A stretch of DNA of 8,895 nucleotides, taken from positions 1 to 8,895 of the forward strand of contig CALWWO010000045.1 in assembly GCA_944385265.1 (NCBI GenBank). Direction: 5' to 3'. Below, piece after piece: positions 1 to 8,802 of this stretch. Under the pieces are notes generated by a model. That model was not told the origin of the DNA and made no database searches. It saw only the letters and a program-made list of their open reading frames with translations. The translations under genes were made by a program, and so were the position numbers. The DNA is from an uncultured Oscillospiraceae bacterium (lineage in GTDB: Bacteria > Bacillota_A > Clostridia > Oscillospirales > Oscillospiraceae). Within the stretch, counting starts at the first letter, position 1. Every line of letters begins with the position of its first letter.

Positions 1-1
1 T

Positions 2-1564
2 AAATCAGTCGCGGATTCGTCTGACTGCGCTATCGGCTTTGAAGCGGCCAAAAGTGTTGCCAATAATATTGCCGCCTTCCGTGACGACTATATGGCTCAT
101 ATAAAGAACAATAGCTGCATAGGCAGCTTTAACGCAGTCCCATGCAAGACCGGATGTCCTGCCCATGTCGATATCCCGGGCTACATTGCGCTTGTAAAAG
201 AGAAACGGTATGCCGATGCTGTACGCGTCATCCGCAACGACAATCCGTTTCCCAGCGTCTGCGCTCTTATTTGTGAGCATCCGTGCGAACATTACTGCCG
301 CCGCAACATAGTTGACGACGCCGTAAATATCCGCGCTATCAAACGCGCCGCAGTCGATAAAGCAGGTCACGTTCCCGCTCCCGCCGTACTTCCGCCGACC
401 GGAAAAACGGTCGCTGTAATCGGAGGGGGACCATCGGGACTTACTGCCGCATACTTTCTTGCCCTCATGGGACACAGTGTCACTGTGTATGAAAAGCTCA
501 GCAAACTCGGCGGTATGCTGCGTTACGGTATCCCAAGATACCGTCTCCCCGCTTCTTATCTCGACGAGGATATAGATGTGATACTTTCGACCGGCGTAAA
601 TGTCGTATGCGGCGTAGAGATAGGAAAGGATATAACATTTGATGAGCTCCAGGAAAAATATGACAGTATTTACGTTGCTATTGGGGCTCAATCATATAAG
701 TTAATGGGTATAGAAGGCGAAAACTGCGAAAACGTCATGTCCGCAGTAAACCTCCTCCGCTCTGCCGGCGATGAAAATCCGCCTGATTTCACAGGAAAAG
801 ACGTGCTTGTCATCGGCGGCGGCAACGTCGCCATGGACGCAAGCCGCACCGCGTTAAGGCTGGGCGCAAAATCCGTAAGATGCGTATACAGACGTAGGAT
901 CAGCGATATGACCGCCCTGCCCGAGGAAGTCGAAGCCGCCGGAAACGAGGGCGTTGAAATTATTACGCTTGCCGCTCCCGTGCGTATTGAAAGCGACGAA
1001 AATGGTACCGCTACAGCTTTGATCGTAAAACCTCAGATCTCCGGTCCGTACAAAAACGGAAGACCGTCTCCGATAGACGACGACGCTCCGGAAAAAAGCA
1101 TCCCTTGCGACGTGATAATCACGGCTATCGGTCAGGATATAGAATCGGAACACTTCGCAAAATCCGGTATTCCCACACAATGGGGAAATATCTCCGCGCA
1201 GCCTGATACTTCCATCGTTGATAAGGGCGGCGTCTTCTCCGGCGGCGACTGTGCTTCCGGTCCTGCCACCGTTATCCTCGCTATTGAAGCCGGTAAAGTG
1301 GCGGCAGCAAATATTGATAGATATTTAGGTATGCAGCATGATATATTCGACGAGGTCGATATTCCGCACGCCACCTATAATTTCACCGATTCTTGCGGTC
1401 GCGCAAATATGACAGAGCGTCCTGCATCTGAACGCGCAAACGATTTTGAGATGTGCGAGCTGGGCTTGTCAGATAAAGAGATATTGCAGGAATGTTCCAG
1501 ATGTCTCAGATGCGATCACTACGGTTTTGGAGCTTTTAAAGGAGGCAAGGGTACAAGATGGTAA
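2..1564 (+). CDS. GltD/NfnB-like FAD- and NAD(P)-binding iron-sulfur oxidoreductase subunit, 5' end outside window
   Basis: The frame is open from the left edge, giving 520 visible residues. The first in-frame ATG is at 92, but it has no ribosome binding site, and the 30 codons before it read as plausible protein (SSDCAIGFEAAKSV) with no GTG or TTG start, so the true start lies upstream. Visible residues 39-99 carry cysteines typical of the iron-sulfur N-terminal domain of the glutamate synthase small subunit family (C39, C48, C52, then CxxxCxxxCxxxC at 87-99). An FAD-binding GGGPSG follows at 141-146, then GGMLRYGIPRYRLP, an NAD(P)-binding GGGNVAMD at 272-279 with YRRR at 296-299, the FAD-contact GGDCASGPATV near 414, and a cysteine cluster CSRCLRCD at the C-terminus. 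The family moves electrons between NAD(P)H and iron-sulfur partners. The next gene overlaps it by 7 bases, so I infer that it is the pyridine-nucleotide-linked partner of the hydrogenase. Whether NADH or NADPH is used cannot be read with confidence. True glutamate synthase beta subunit is unlikely because there is no gltA next to it. Confidence 0.88.
   Translation, partial: KSVADSSDCAIGFEAAKSVANNIAAFRDDYMAHIKNNSCIGSFNAVPCKTGCPAHVDIPGYIALVKEKRYADAVRVIRNDNPFPSVCALICEHPCEHYCRRNIVDDAVNIRAIKRAAVDKAGHVPAPAVLPPTGKTVAVIGGGPSGLTAAYFLALMGHSVTVYEKLSKLGGMLRYGIPRYRLPASYLDEDIDVILSTGVNVVCGVEIGKDITFDELQEKYDSIYVAIGAQSYKLMGIEGENCENVMSAVNLLRSAGDENPPDFTGKDVLVIGGGNVAMDASRTALRLGAKSVRCVYRRRISDMTALPEEVEAAGNEGVEIITLAAPVRIESDENGTATALIVKPQISGPYKNGRPSPIDDDAPEKSIPCDVIITAIGQDIESEHFAKSGIPTQWGNISAQPDTSIVDKGGVFSGGDCASGPATVILAIEAGKVAAANIDRYLGMQHDIFDEVDIPHATYNFTDSCGRANMTERPASERANDFEMCELGLSDKEILQECSRCLRCDHYGFGAFKGGKGTRW
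1538..1545 (+). promoter_or_regulatory. Ribosome binding site of the hydrogenase gene
   Basis: AAAGGAGG lies 12 bases before the ATG at 1558, inside the 3' end of the flavoprotein gene. It fixes the hydrogenase start. Together with the 7-base gene overlap it implies translational coupling. Confidence 0.75.
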
Positions 1565-3279
1565 ATCTCACTATTGACAATATCCCCGTCACTGTTCCTG
1601 AGGGGACTACTATATTAGATGCAGCAAGGCTTGTCGGCATAAAAATCCCAACTCTGTGCTATCTAAAAGATATAAACGAGATCGGCGCGTGCCGCGTATG
1701 CGTCGTTGAGGTCGAGGGCAATTCAAAGCTGTCCGCTTCCTGTAATACTATTGTAGACGAGGGGATGGTCGTACATACAAACAGCATACGCGTGAGAGCT
1801 GCGCGCAAAAACAACGTGGAGCTTATACTTTCTCAGCACAACACTAACTGCACTGCGTGCGTAAGAAGCCAAAATTGCGTATTGCAGACTATCGCAAATG
1901 ATTTAAAGATAATCGACGTCCCGTTTGACGTAAAATTTGAAAAAAACAACTGGAATCCCGACAGCGTCCTGATACGCGACGCTTCCAAATGCGTAAAGTG
2001 CATGAGATGCGTGAACGTATGCGAAAAAGTGCAGGCGATAGGCGCATGGGACGTCGCAGGTACCGGTACTCATACCACCGTCAAGGTCACTGGCGGCAAA
2101 ACCATCAATACCGCAAACTGCACGCTCTGCGGGCAGTGCATTACCCACTGTCCCGTCGGCGCTCTTCGTGAGCGTGACGACACGGATAAATTTTTCGACG
2201 CCATTACAGATGCGGACAAAATTTGTATCGTTCAGGTCGCTCCGGCCGTGCGTACCGCGTGGGGCGAGGATATAGGTTTGACTCGTGAAGAAGCTACCGT
2301 TGAAAAAATGATCTCCTCCATTCGCGCGCTCGGCGTAGACTATGTATTCGATACAAATTTCTCAGCCGACGTTACGATCATGGAAGAGAGCAACGAATTT
2401 ATAGAGAGGTTTACGCACAGGGACGAATATAAATTCCCGATGTTCACTTCCTGCTGCCCCGGCTGGGCAAGGTTTGTAAAGCTCAAACATCCCGAGCTTA
2501 TCCCAAATCTATCAACTGCCAAATCACCGCAGCAGATATTCGGCGCTATCGCAAAAACGTATTTTGCCGAAAAAATAGGCGTTGCTCCCGAAAATATCTT
2601 CTGCGTGTCGATCATGCCATGCCTCGCTAAGAAATATGAGTGTGATGTCGATGAGATAAACGCAAGCCCCGAATATAAGGACGTTGACCTTGTCATTACA
2701 ACGCGCGAGCTCGCGCGTATGCTCAAGGCAAACCATGTGAACGCCCTGTCACTGCCGGACGGGCAGTTTGACTCCCCTCTCGGTATGTCGAGCGGCGCCG
2801 GCGTGATTTTCGGTACCACCGGCGGAGTTATGGAAGCCGCTCTTCGCACGGCTCACGCAGTTATCACAGGCGAGGAGCTGCCGGCTGACGCTTTTTCCTT
2901 TGTCCGCGGAGAAGAGGGCTGGCGCGAAGCTTCTATTGAAATCAACGGTAAGCCAGTCCGTATAGCGGTAGCACACGGACTTGGAAACACAGAAAGACTT
3001 ATCGAGGCTATCGAAAACGGCGAAAAGGATTACGATTTTGTGGAAATAATGGCTTGTCCCTCCGGCTGTGTCGGCGGCGGCGGTCAGCCCATAAGAGAGG
3101 GCTGCGAGCTCGGCACGGAACGCGCAAAAACGCTTTACAGACTTGACAAGACCTCTGTACACCGCAAATCGCATGAAAATCCAGAGGTCATAACGCTTTA
3201 TAACGAGTTTTTGGGCAGCCCGCTCTCGCATAAGTCGCATGATTTGCTGCACACCGATCTCTCCACATGGACGGTTTAA
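1558..3279 (+). CDS. hydA: [FeFe] hydrogenase catalytic subunit, CpI-like domain layout
   Basis: This 573-residue cytoplasmic enzyme catalyses reversible proton reduction to H2. Domains in order: a [2Fe-2S] ferredoxin fold (C34, C45, C48, C62); the His-ligated [4Fe-4S] motif HxxxCxxCxxxxxC (H94, C98, C101, C107); two ferredoxin-type [4Fe-4S] motifs (C145, C148, C151, C155 and C188, C191, C194, C198); then the H-cluster domain. All three H-cluster signatures are intact: TSCCPGW (C299, C300), MPCLAKKYE (C355, K358) and MACPSGCVGGGGQP (C500, C504). The acidic stretch MEESNEFIERF matches the family's proton-transfer segment. The C-terminus is the usual small-subunit-like tail (SHENPEV, LYNEFLGSPLSHKSH). 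The length and cofactor set match the monomeric-type Clostridium pasteurianum enzyme. There is no extra C-terminal [2Fe-2S] domain as in Thermotoga HydA. Coupling to the flavoprotein gene upstream suggests a multi-subunit, NAD(P)H-linked and possibly electron-bifurcating enzyme. A diaphorase (HydB/C-like) gene would have to lie to the left of the window. Confidence 0.95.
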   Translation: MVNLTIDNIPVTVPEGTTILDAARLVGIKIPTLCYLKDINEIGACRVCVVEVEGNSKLSASCNTIVDEGMVVHTNSIRVRAARKNNVELILSQHNTNCTACVRSQNCVLQTIANDLKIIDVPFDVKFEKNNWNPDSVLIRDASKCVKCMRCVNVCEKVQAIGAWDVAGTGTHTTVKVTGGKTINTANCTLCGQCITHCPVGALRERDDTDKFFDAITDADKICIVQVAPAVRTAWGEDIGLTREEATVEKMISSIRALGVDYVFDTNFSADVTIMEESNEFIERFTHRDEYKFPMFTSCCPGWARFVKLKHPELIPNLSTAKSPQQIFGAIAKTYFAEKIGVAPENIFCVSIMPCLAKKYECDVDEINASPEYKDVDLVITTRELARMLKANHVNALSLPDGQFDSPLGMSSGAGVIFGTTGGVMEAALRTAHAVITGEELPADAFSFVRGEEGWREASIEINGKPVRIAVAHGLGNTERLIEAIENGEKDYDFVEIMACPSGCVGGGGQPIREGCELGTERAKTLYRLDKTSVHRKSHENPEVITLYNEFLGSPLSHKSHDLLHTDLSTWTV

Positions 3280-3315
3280 GGCAATAGCCTTACAATGCAG
3301 CAAACGTTACACAGT

Positions 3316-3363
3316 AAAAATTTTAAGAGCCTGCAGATAATAATTATCCGCAGGCTCTCTTTT
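3316..3363. terminator. Hairpin terminator between convergent hydA and spoIIID, probably bidirectional
   Basis: AGAGCCTGC (3326-3334) pairs with GCAGGCTCT (3350-3358). The inner arms GATAA (3336-3340) and TTATC (3344-3348) extend the stem past one A/C mismatch to a three-base loop. On the + strand the stem is followed by CTTTTAT, which ends the hydrogenase operon. Read on the - strand, the stem is followed by TTAAAATTTTT (down to 3316), so it can also serve spoIIID, whose stop codon is only about 25 bases away. Confidence 0.8.
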
Positions 3364-3382
3364 ATCGCCATGTATATTTTTT

Positions 3383-3631
3383 CTATATCCCTTTGTATTT
3401 CCTGCGGGTAGCAAGCCCACCTCGTATATGCCGCTCCGCTTTGTTGATCTCAAGTATTTCCTTGACTTGTCGGTACATCGTTTGATTAATGTTCGGGAGA
3501 CGTTCTGATAAGTCTTTATGTACAGTAGATTTTGAAATACCGAAGTGTTTCGCTGCCGACCGCACCGTAGCCTTGTTCTCTATGATGTATATCGCTAAAT
3601 CGCAGGCCCGCTCTTCTATATCAGTTTTCAA
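3383..3631 (-). CDS. spoIIID: Sporulation transcriptional regulator SpoIIID
   Basis: This 82-residue DNA-binding protein of the mother cell activates or represses many sigma-E and sigma-K genes during endospore formation. The assignment rests on clear family landmarks: an N-terminal helix (IEERACDLAIYIIENKATVR); a helix-turn-helix at about residues 21-41 with the hallmark FGISKSTVHKDLSERLP; then VKEIL; and the basic C-terminal segment RHIRGGLATRRKYK used as a second DNA contact. It is slightly shorter than the roughly 93-residue Bacillus protein, lacking its acidic tail. The start codon is TTG (3629-3631), chosen because GGGAG lies 8 bases upstream and because translation from there gives the usual N-terminus. 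An ATG four bases upstream is out of frame and stops after four codons. The gene stands alone between two terminators, consistent with its own promoter. From memory of the gene order, spoIIID lies a few genes beyond atpC in many Bacillota, so its place here may be a shortened ancestral neighbourhood. Confidence 0.95.
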   Translation of the reverse strand: MKTDIEERACDLAIYIIENKATVRSAAKHFGISKSTVHKDLSERLPNINQTMYRQVKEILEINKAERHIRGGLATRRKYKGI

Positions 3632-3639
3632 TCATATCA

Positions 3640-3644
3640 CTCCC
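3640..3644 (-). promoter_or_regulatory. Ribosome binding site supporting the TTG start of spoIIID
   Basis: On the - strand GGGAG sits 8 bases before TTG at 3631. The nearer, out-of-frame ATG would have only 4 bases of spacing. This favours TTG as the start. Confidence 0.6.
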
Positions 3645-3681
3645 ACAAAAGTCCTTATCAAACTATATGACGCTTGCACGG

Positions 3682-3689
3682 AATGTATG
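3682..3689 (-). promoter_or_regulatory. Possible sigma-E-type -10 element upstream of spoIIID
   Basis: CATACATT on the - strand closely matches the Bacillus sigma-E -10 consensus (CATACA followed by one or two variable bases and T). It would place a transcript start near 3675, about 45 bases before the TTG start. spoIIID is a known sigma-E target in Bacillus. I see no convincing -35 (ATA-type) element at the expected distance, so this is only a candidate. Confidence 0.35.
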
Positions 3690-3760
3690 TTTATATTTTT
3701 GCCTGCGCATTGTTACGGAAATCTTACCGTATGCCATTATGCCATATACTGCTATTACTA

Positions 3761-3801
3761 TAAAGTAAAATACCCTATCGCCGCGTAATGCGCCGATAGG
3801 G
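3761..3801 (-). terminator. Terminator of the atp operon
   Basis: Read on the - strand, CCCTATCG (3801-3794) pairs with CGATAGGG (3780-3773). A C/C-type mismatch and an inner three-pair GCG/CGC stem surround a five-base loop. The hairpin is followed by the T-rich run TATTTTACTTTA (3772-3761). It begins 13 bases after the atpC stop codon and precedes the likely spoIIID promoter, separating the two transcription units. Confidence 0.8.
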
Positions 3802-3814
3802 CTAACTTGCGTTA

Positions 3815-4234
3815 TTAGTGATTTTCCTCCATATAGCTGGTCTTTACCCGTAGACGGCTTATCGCTCTGGCAAGCTTTGCTTGTGTAGAACGATACTCCT
3901 GGATGCTCTTCTTCTGGAGCAGCTCCTCTCTCGCTTCGTCAGCTGCACGTTTTGCCCTGTTTGCATCGATATCCTCAGGGCGCTCTGCCGAATCAACAAG
4001 GACAAGTACCTCGTTATTTTCTATTTTTACAAGACCGGCTGATACAGCAGCTATCTGTGCGGGCTTATCGGGTATTTTATATTTCAGAGTTCCCGGTACG
4101 ACCGCTGCGATCACGTTTCTGTGATGCGCTAATATTCCGTACTGACCTTTTAATGTAGGAACGACGAGAGACTCGCACGGTCCTTCATAAAAAGCGCGGT
4201 CAGCCGCCAATATCGAAACCTTGAAGGTGTTCAT
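3815..4234 (-). CDS. atpC: F1F0 ATP synthase epsilon subunit
   Basis: This 139-residue subunit of the F1 central stalk binds gamma and the c-ring and can inhibit ATP hydrolysis. The N-terminal beta-sandwich domain (about residues 1-85) shows the usual opening FKVSILAADRAFYEGP and the conserved GQYGILAHHRNVIAAVVPG segment. The C-terminal helical hairpin (about 88-135) contains IDANRA at 89-94. This matches the IDxxRA ATP-binding motif described in the Bacillus PS3 epsilon subunit, so ATP sensing by this subunit is plausible. The length is normal. The gene starts at ATG 2 bases after the atpD stop codon, with GAGG 7 bases upstream inside atpD. It is the last gene of the operon, directly before the terminator. 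Confidence 0.95.
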   Translation of the reverse strand: MNTFKVSILAADRAFYEGPCESLVVPTLKGQYGILAHHRNVIAAVVPGTLKYKIPDKPAQIAAVSAGLVKIENNEVLVLVDSAERPEDIDANRAKRAADEAREELLQKKSIQEYRSTQAKLARAISRLRVKTSYMEENH

Positions 4235-4236
4235 AT

Positions 4237-6544
<2,308 letters not shown>

Positions 6545-6553
6545 AACCGCTCC

Positions 6554-8302
6554 TTACTCCAATCGGGATTTTCCCTCTTTAAGCCGCTTCTGAAAATCCT
6601 GAGCAAGACCGATAATACTGTCCTTATCGTCCTTTGACAGCTCGCCTGTCTGCTCGATATCCTGACGTATATACGGAGCCTGCGCCTCGATATATTTCAA
6701 AAGCCCATCGTTAAATGCGCCTATCTCATTTATCGGTACGTCATTTATCACATGCCCCATCGCGACGGTCAGTAATATCACCTGCTCATGTTGCTTGAGC
6801 GGATGGTGCTGATCCTGCTTTAAAAGCTGCATAAGCCCCTGCCCGTAAACAAGCTGGCGCTTTGTAGAATCGTCAAGGTCACTCGAAAACTGCGTAAATA
6901 TCTCCATCTCGCGGTATTGCGCCAAATCAAGGCGTATACTGCCGGTGGCGGATTTCATGGCGTTCGTCTGAGCATCCCTTCCCACACGGGAGACGGAAAG
7001 TCCGACGTTTACCGCGGGGCGCTGTCCTGAGAAGAACAAGTCGCTCTCCAAAAAAATCTGCCCGTCTGTTATAGAGATGATATTCGTCGGAATATACGCC
7101 GACACGTCGCCCGCCTGCGTTTCGACTATAGGCAGCGCAGTCATACTTCCTCCGCCTTTCGCGTCCGAAAGATGTGCAGCCCGCTCCAAAAGCCTGGAAT
7201 GGAGATAAAATACGTCGCCCGGGTACGCTTCACGCCCGGGAGAGCGCTCCAACAAAAGGCTCAGCGCACGATAGGCTATCGCGTGCTTTGAAAGATCATC
7301 GTACACGATAAGCACGTCTTTGCCCATATTCATAAAATATTCGCCCATGGCGCACCCGGCATACGGCGCGATATACTGCAGCGGCGCCGGCTCGCTTGCC
7401 GAGGCATTTATTACTATGGAATAATCCATCGCTCCATGCTGTCTCAGCGTCTGCACAAGCTGTGCTACTGAGCTTGCCTTTTGCCCGATAGCGACATATA
7501 TGCATATAACCCCATTATCCTTCTGGTTAAGGATCGTGTCCACCGCTATAGTCGTTTTGCCCGTCTGACGGTCGCCTATTATAAGCTCACGCTGACCGCG
7601 TCCTATAGGGAACATAGAATCGATGGCAATAAGCCCCGTTTCCATCGGCGCATTTACAGGCTGCCGGTCAATAATACTCGGTGCAGGAGATTCTACAGGT
7701 CGGTAGTCCTCGGCTTTTATAGGTCCTTTCCCGTCTATAGGCGAGCCCAAAGCGTCAATAACGCGACCAATAAATCCCTGTCCTACCGGTATACCCGCCA
7801 TTCTTCCCGTGCGTCTGACAATGTCACCCTGCTCTATATCATGCTCATCGCCAAAAAGTATGCAGCCTATCCTATCTTTCCGCAGATCCTGTACCATACC
7901 GCGTATACCGGAAGAAAAGATCAATATCTCTCCGTATGCGGCGTGATCAAGCCCGCTTACCATAGCGATTCCGTCGCCGACCGAGACGACCGTGCCGACC
8001 TCCTCTGCAAGTGCTTTGGGAGTCCAGTCCGAAACCGCATCTTTTATAAGCGGTATTATCTGACCGTTAGCCAAAGGCAAATCTGCCAGCGCCTCTTTAA
8101 GCTGGGTAAACCTGCCTCGCAGACTCCAGTCATATACAACGGAGCCTATCTCAAGCTTGAAGCCGCTTGCGATCGAGGCATCCTTTTCCCATTCGATAGT
8201 GACATCTGCGCCGTATTTTTTCTCCAGGAAAGACTTTATCCTGGTCATCTGCTCATCACTCGGCGGAACAAGCCCCTTTAATACTGCTCGTAAATCACTC
8301 AC
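6554..8302 (-). CDS. atpA: Fusion of ATP synthase delta C-terminal domain to the alpha subunit
   Basis: The protein has 582 residues, about 75 more than a normal alpha. Residues 12-72 read as the AtpH (delta/OSCP) C-terminal domain: VPPSDEQ, helix, KKYGADVTIEW, then SGFKLEIGSVVYDWSLRGR and TQLKEAL, matching that family's pattern of V-x-SA-x-PL-(S/D)-EEQ, KK-x-G and IGG-x-x-x-x-(I/V)G-x-x-x-(Y/I)D-x-S-x-(R/K)-x-(R/Q)-L. A link of about 9 residues leads into a complete alpha: the N-terminal helix (IIPLIKDAVSDW), EEVGTVVSVGDGIA, the Walker A loop GDRQTGKT (243-250), VYDDLSKHA with D335-D336, and the arginine finger R439 in SVSRVG. The start is GTG (8300-8302) with AAAGGAG 7 bases upstream. The GTG overlaps the atpF stop by 8 bases. 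No separate atpH exists between atpF and this gene, so the delta N-terminal domain is missing from the operon. Alpha carries the non-catalytic nucleotide sites and the arginine finger. The delta part should bind the b stalk, as in known enzymes. Confidence 0.93.
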   Translation of the reverse strand: MSDLRAVLKGLVPPSDEQMTRIKSFLEKKYGADVTIEWEKDASIASGFKLEIGSVVYDWSLRGRFTQLKEALADLPLANGQIIPLIKDAVSDWTPKALAEEVGTVVSVGDGIAMVSGLDHAAYGEILIFSSGIRGMVQDLRKDRIGCILFGDEHDIEQGDIVRRTGRMAGIPVGQGFIGRVIDALGSPIDGKGPIKAEDYRPVESPAPSIIDRQPVNAPMETGLIAIDSMFPIGRGQRELIIGDRQTGKTTIAVDTILNQKDNGVICIYVAIGQKASSVAQLVQTLRQHGAMDYSIVINASASEPAPLQYIAPYAGCAMGEYFMNMGKDVLIVYDDLSKHAIAYRALSLLLERSPGREAYPGDVFYLHSRLLERAAHLSDAKGGGSMTALPIVETQAGDVSAYIPTNIISITDGQIFLESDLFFSGQRPAVNVGLSVSRVGRDAQTNAMKSATGSIRLDLAQYREMEIFTQFSSDLDDSTKRQLVYGQGLMQLLKQDQHHPLKQHEQVILLTVAMGHVINDVPINEIGAFNDGLLKYIEAQAPYIRQDIEQTGELSKDDKDSIIGLAQDFQKRLKEGKSRLE

Positions 8303-8786
8303 GGTTTTGCTCCTTTGCTGCGGCGTTCAGAAAATCATCGTAAATTTTAGATGAGTTTTCCTCTAGAAGCTTTTTAGTCGCTTCGACCGCGATCTGGGCA
8401 ATCTCTTCTCTTGCTTCGCTAAGCATTCTTTTGCGCTCTGATTCTGCCGATTCTCTCGCCGACTGGATCACTTTATCGCTCTGCTCTCTCGCATTTTTAA
8501 GCAGCGCATCCGCTATCGATTCAGACTCTTTTACGGCTTTCGCCTTCATCTGGACTATTTCCGTTTCGATCTCATCCATCTTGGTCTGATAATCGTTCTC
8601 CAGCTCTTTTGCGTGGACGAGCTTTTCGTTAGCGGAGCTCTCAAGCTCCGCGTAATACGCGGTGCGCTTATCCATAAAGTTTTTCACCGGCTTATACAGC
8701 AGAAAATACAGTCCTCCGGCGAGGATAGCGAAATTAAAAAGATGCAACAATATCTGCTGCCAATCTATATTTAATGGAACATTCAA
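8295..8786 (-). CDS. atpF: F1F0 ATP synthase b subunit (peripheral stalk)
   Basis: This 163-residue subunit has one membrane helix at about residues 11-31 (ILLHLFNFAILAGGLYFLLY), the conserved KPVKNFMDKR junction, then a long charged helix to about residue 150 typical of the b dimer coiled coil. It anchors F1 to the membrane part, and its C-terminus (KLLEENSSKIYDDFLNAA) normally binds the delta C-terminal domain. The length is normal, so the missing delta N-terminal domain is not attached here, unlike in the mycobacterial b-delta fusion. The start is TTG (8784-8786), the only start codon in frame after the stop TGA just upstream and before the membrane helix. An ATG four bases inside is out of frame. 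AAAGG at 8800-8804, overlapping the atpE stop, is the likely but rather distant ribosome binding site (13 bases). Confidence 0.95.
   Translation of the reverse strand: MNVPLNIDWQQILLHLFNFAILAGGLYFLLYKPVKNFMDKRTAYYAELESSANEKLVHAKELENDYQTKMDEIETEIVQMKAKAVKESESIADALLKNAREQSDKVIQSARESAESERKRMLSEAREEIAQIAVEATKKLLEENSSKIYDDFLNAAAKEQNRE
8310..8316 (-). promoter_or_regulatory. Ribosome binding site that fixes the start of the delta-alpha fusion
   Basis: On the - strand AAAGGAG lies 7 bases before GTG at 8302, near-ideal strength and spacing. It shows that translation is meant to begin at the delta-like domain rather than at the alpha part. Confidence 0.75.
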
Positions 8787-8802
8787 TTCTACTCACACGC
8801 CT

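Noticed and set aside
5..691. Long - strand open frame of 228 codons
   Set aside because: It lies antisense to the clear flavoprotein gene, has no recognisable domain, and is explained by that gene's codon bias.
92..1564. Treating the ATG at 92 as the start of the flavoprotein gene
   Set aside because: No ribosome binding site precedes it, and the same frame is open to the window edge with protein-like sequence and a conserved-looking cysteine. The gene is better called partial.
2749..3303. - strand open frame of 184 codons opposite the end of hydA
   Set aside because: It covers the third H-cluster motif of hydA on the other strand and has no family features.
3711..3740. Small inverted repeat (TACGG / CCGTA) and a doubled TATGCCAT between spoIIID and the atp terminator
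   Set aside because: Only five paired bases around an eight-base loop and a single short direct repeat. This is within chance for AT-rich intergenic DNA.
3632..3814. Search for a small gene, tRNA or riboswitch in the atpC-spoIIID gap
   Set aside because: No open frame with a ribosome binding site, no cloverleaf and no known riboswitch core was seen, only the terminator and the possible promoter element.
7481..8281. + strand open frame of 266 codons over the fusion gene
   Set aside because: It is antisense to atpA, which has strong family motifs throughout. The translated product is basic, tyrosine- and arginine-rich and looks like a shadow.
6554..8302. The fusion as an assembly error joining atpH and atpA
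   Set aside because: A random deletion would be unlikely to leave an in-frame join, a domain beginning exactly at the start codon, an ideal ribosome binding site and an 8-base overlap with the atpF stop. It still cannot be fully excluded without other genomes.
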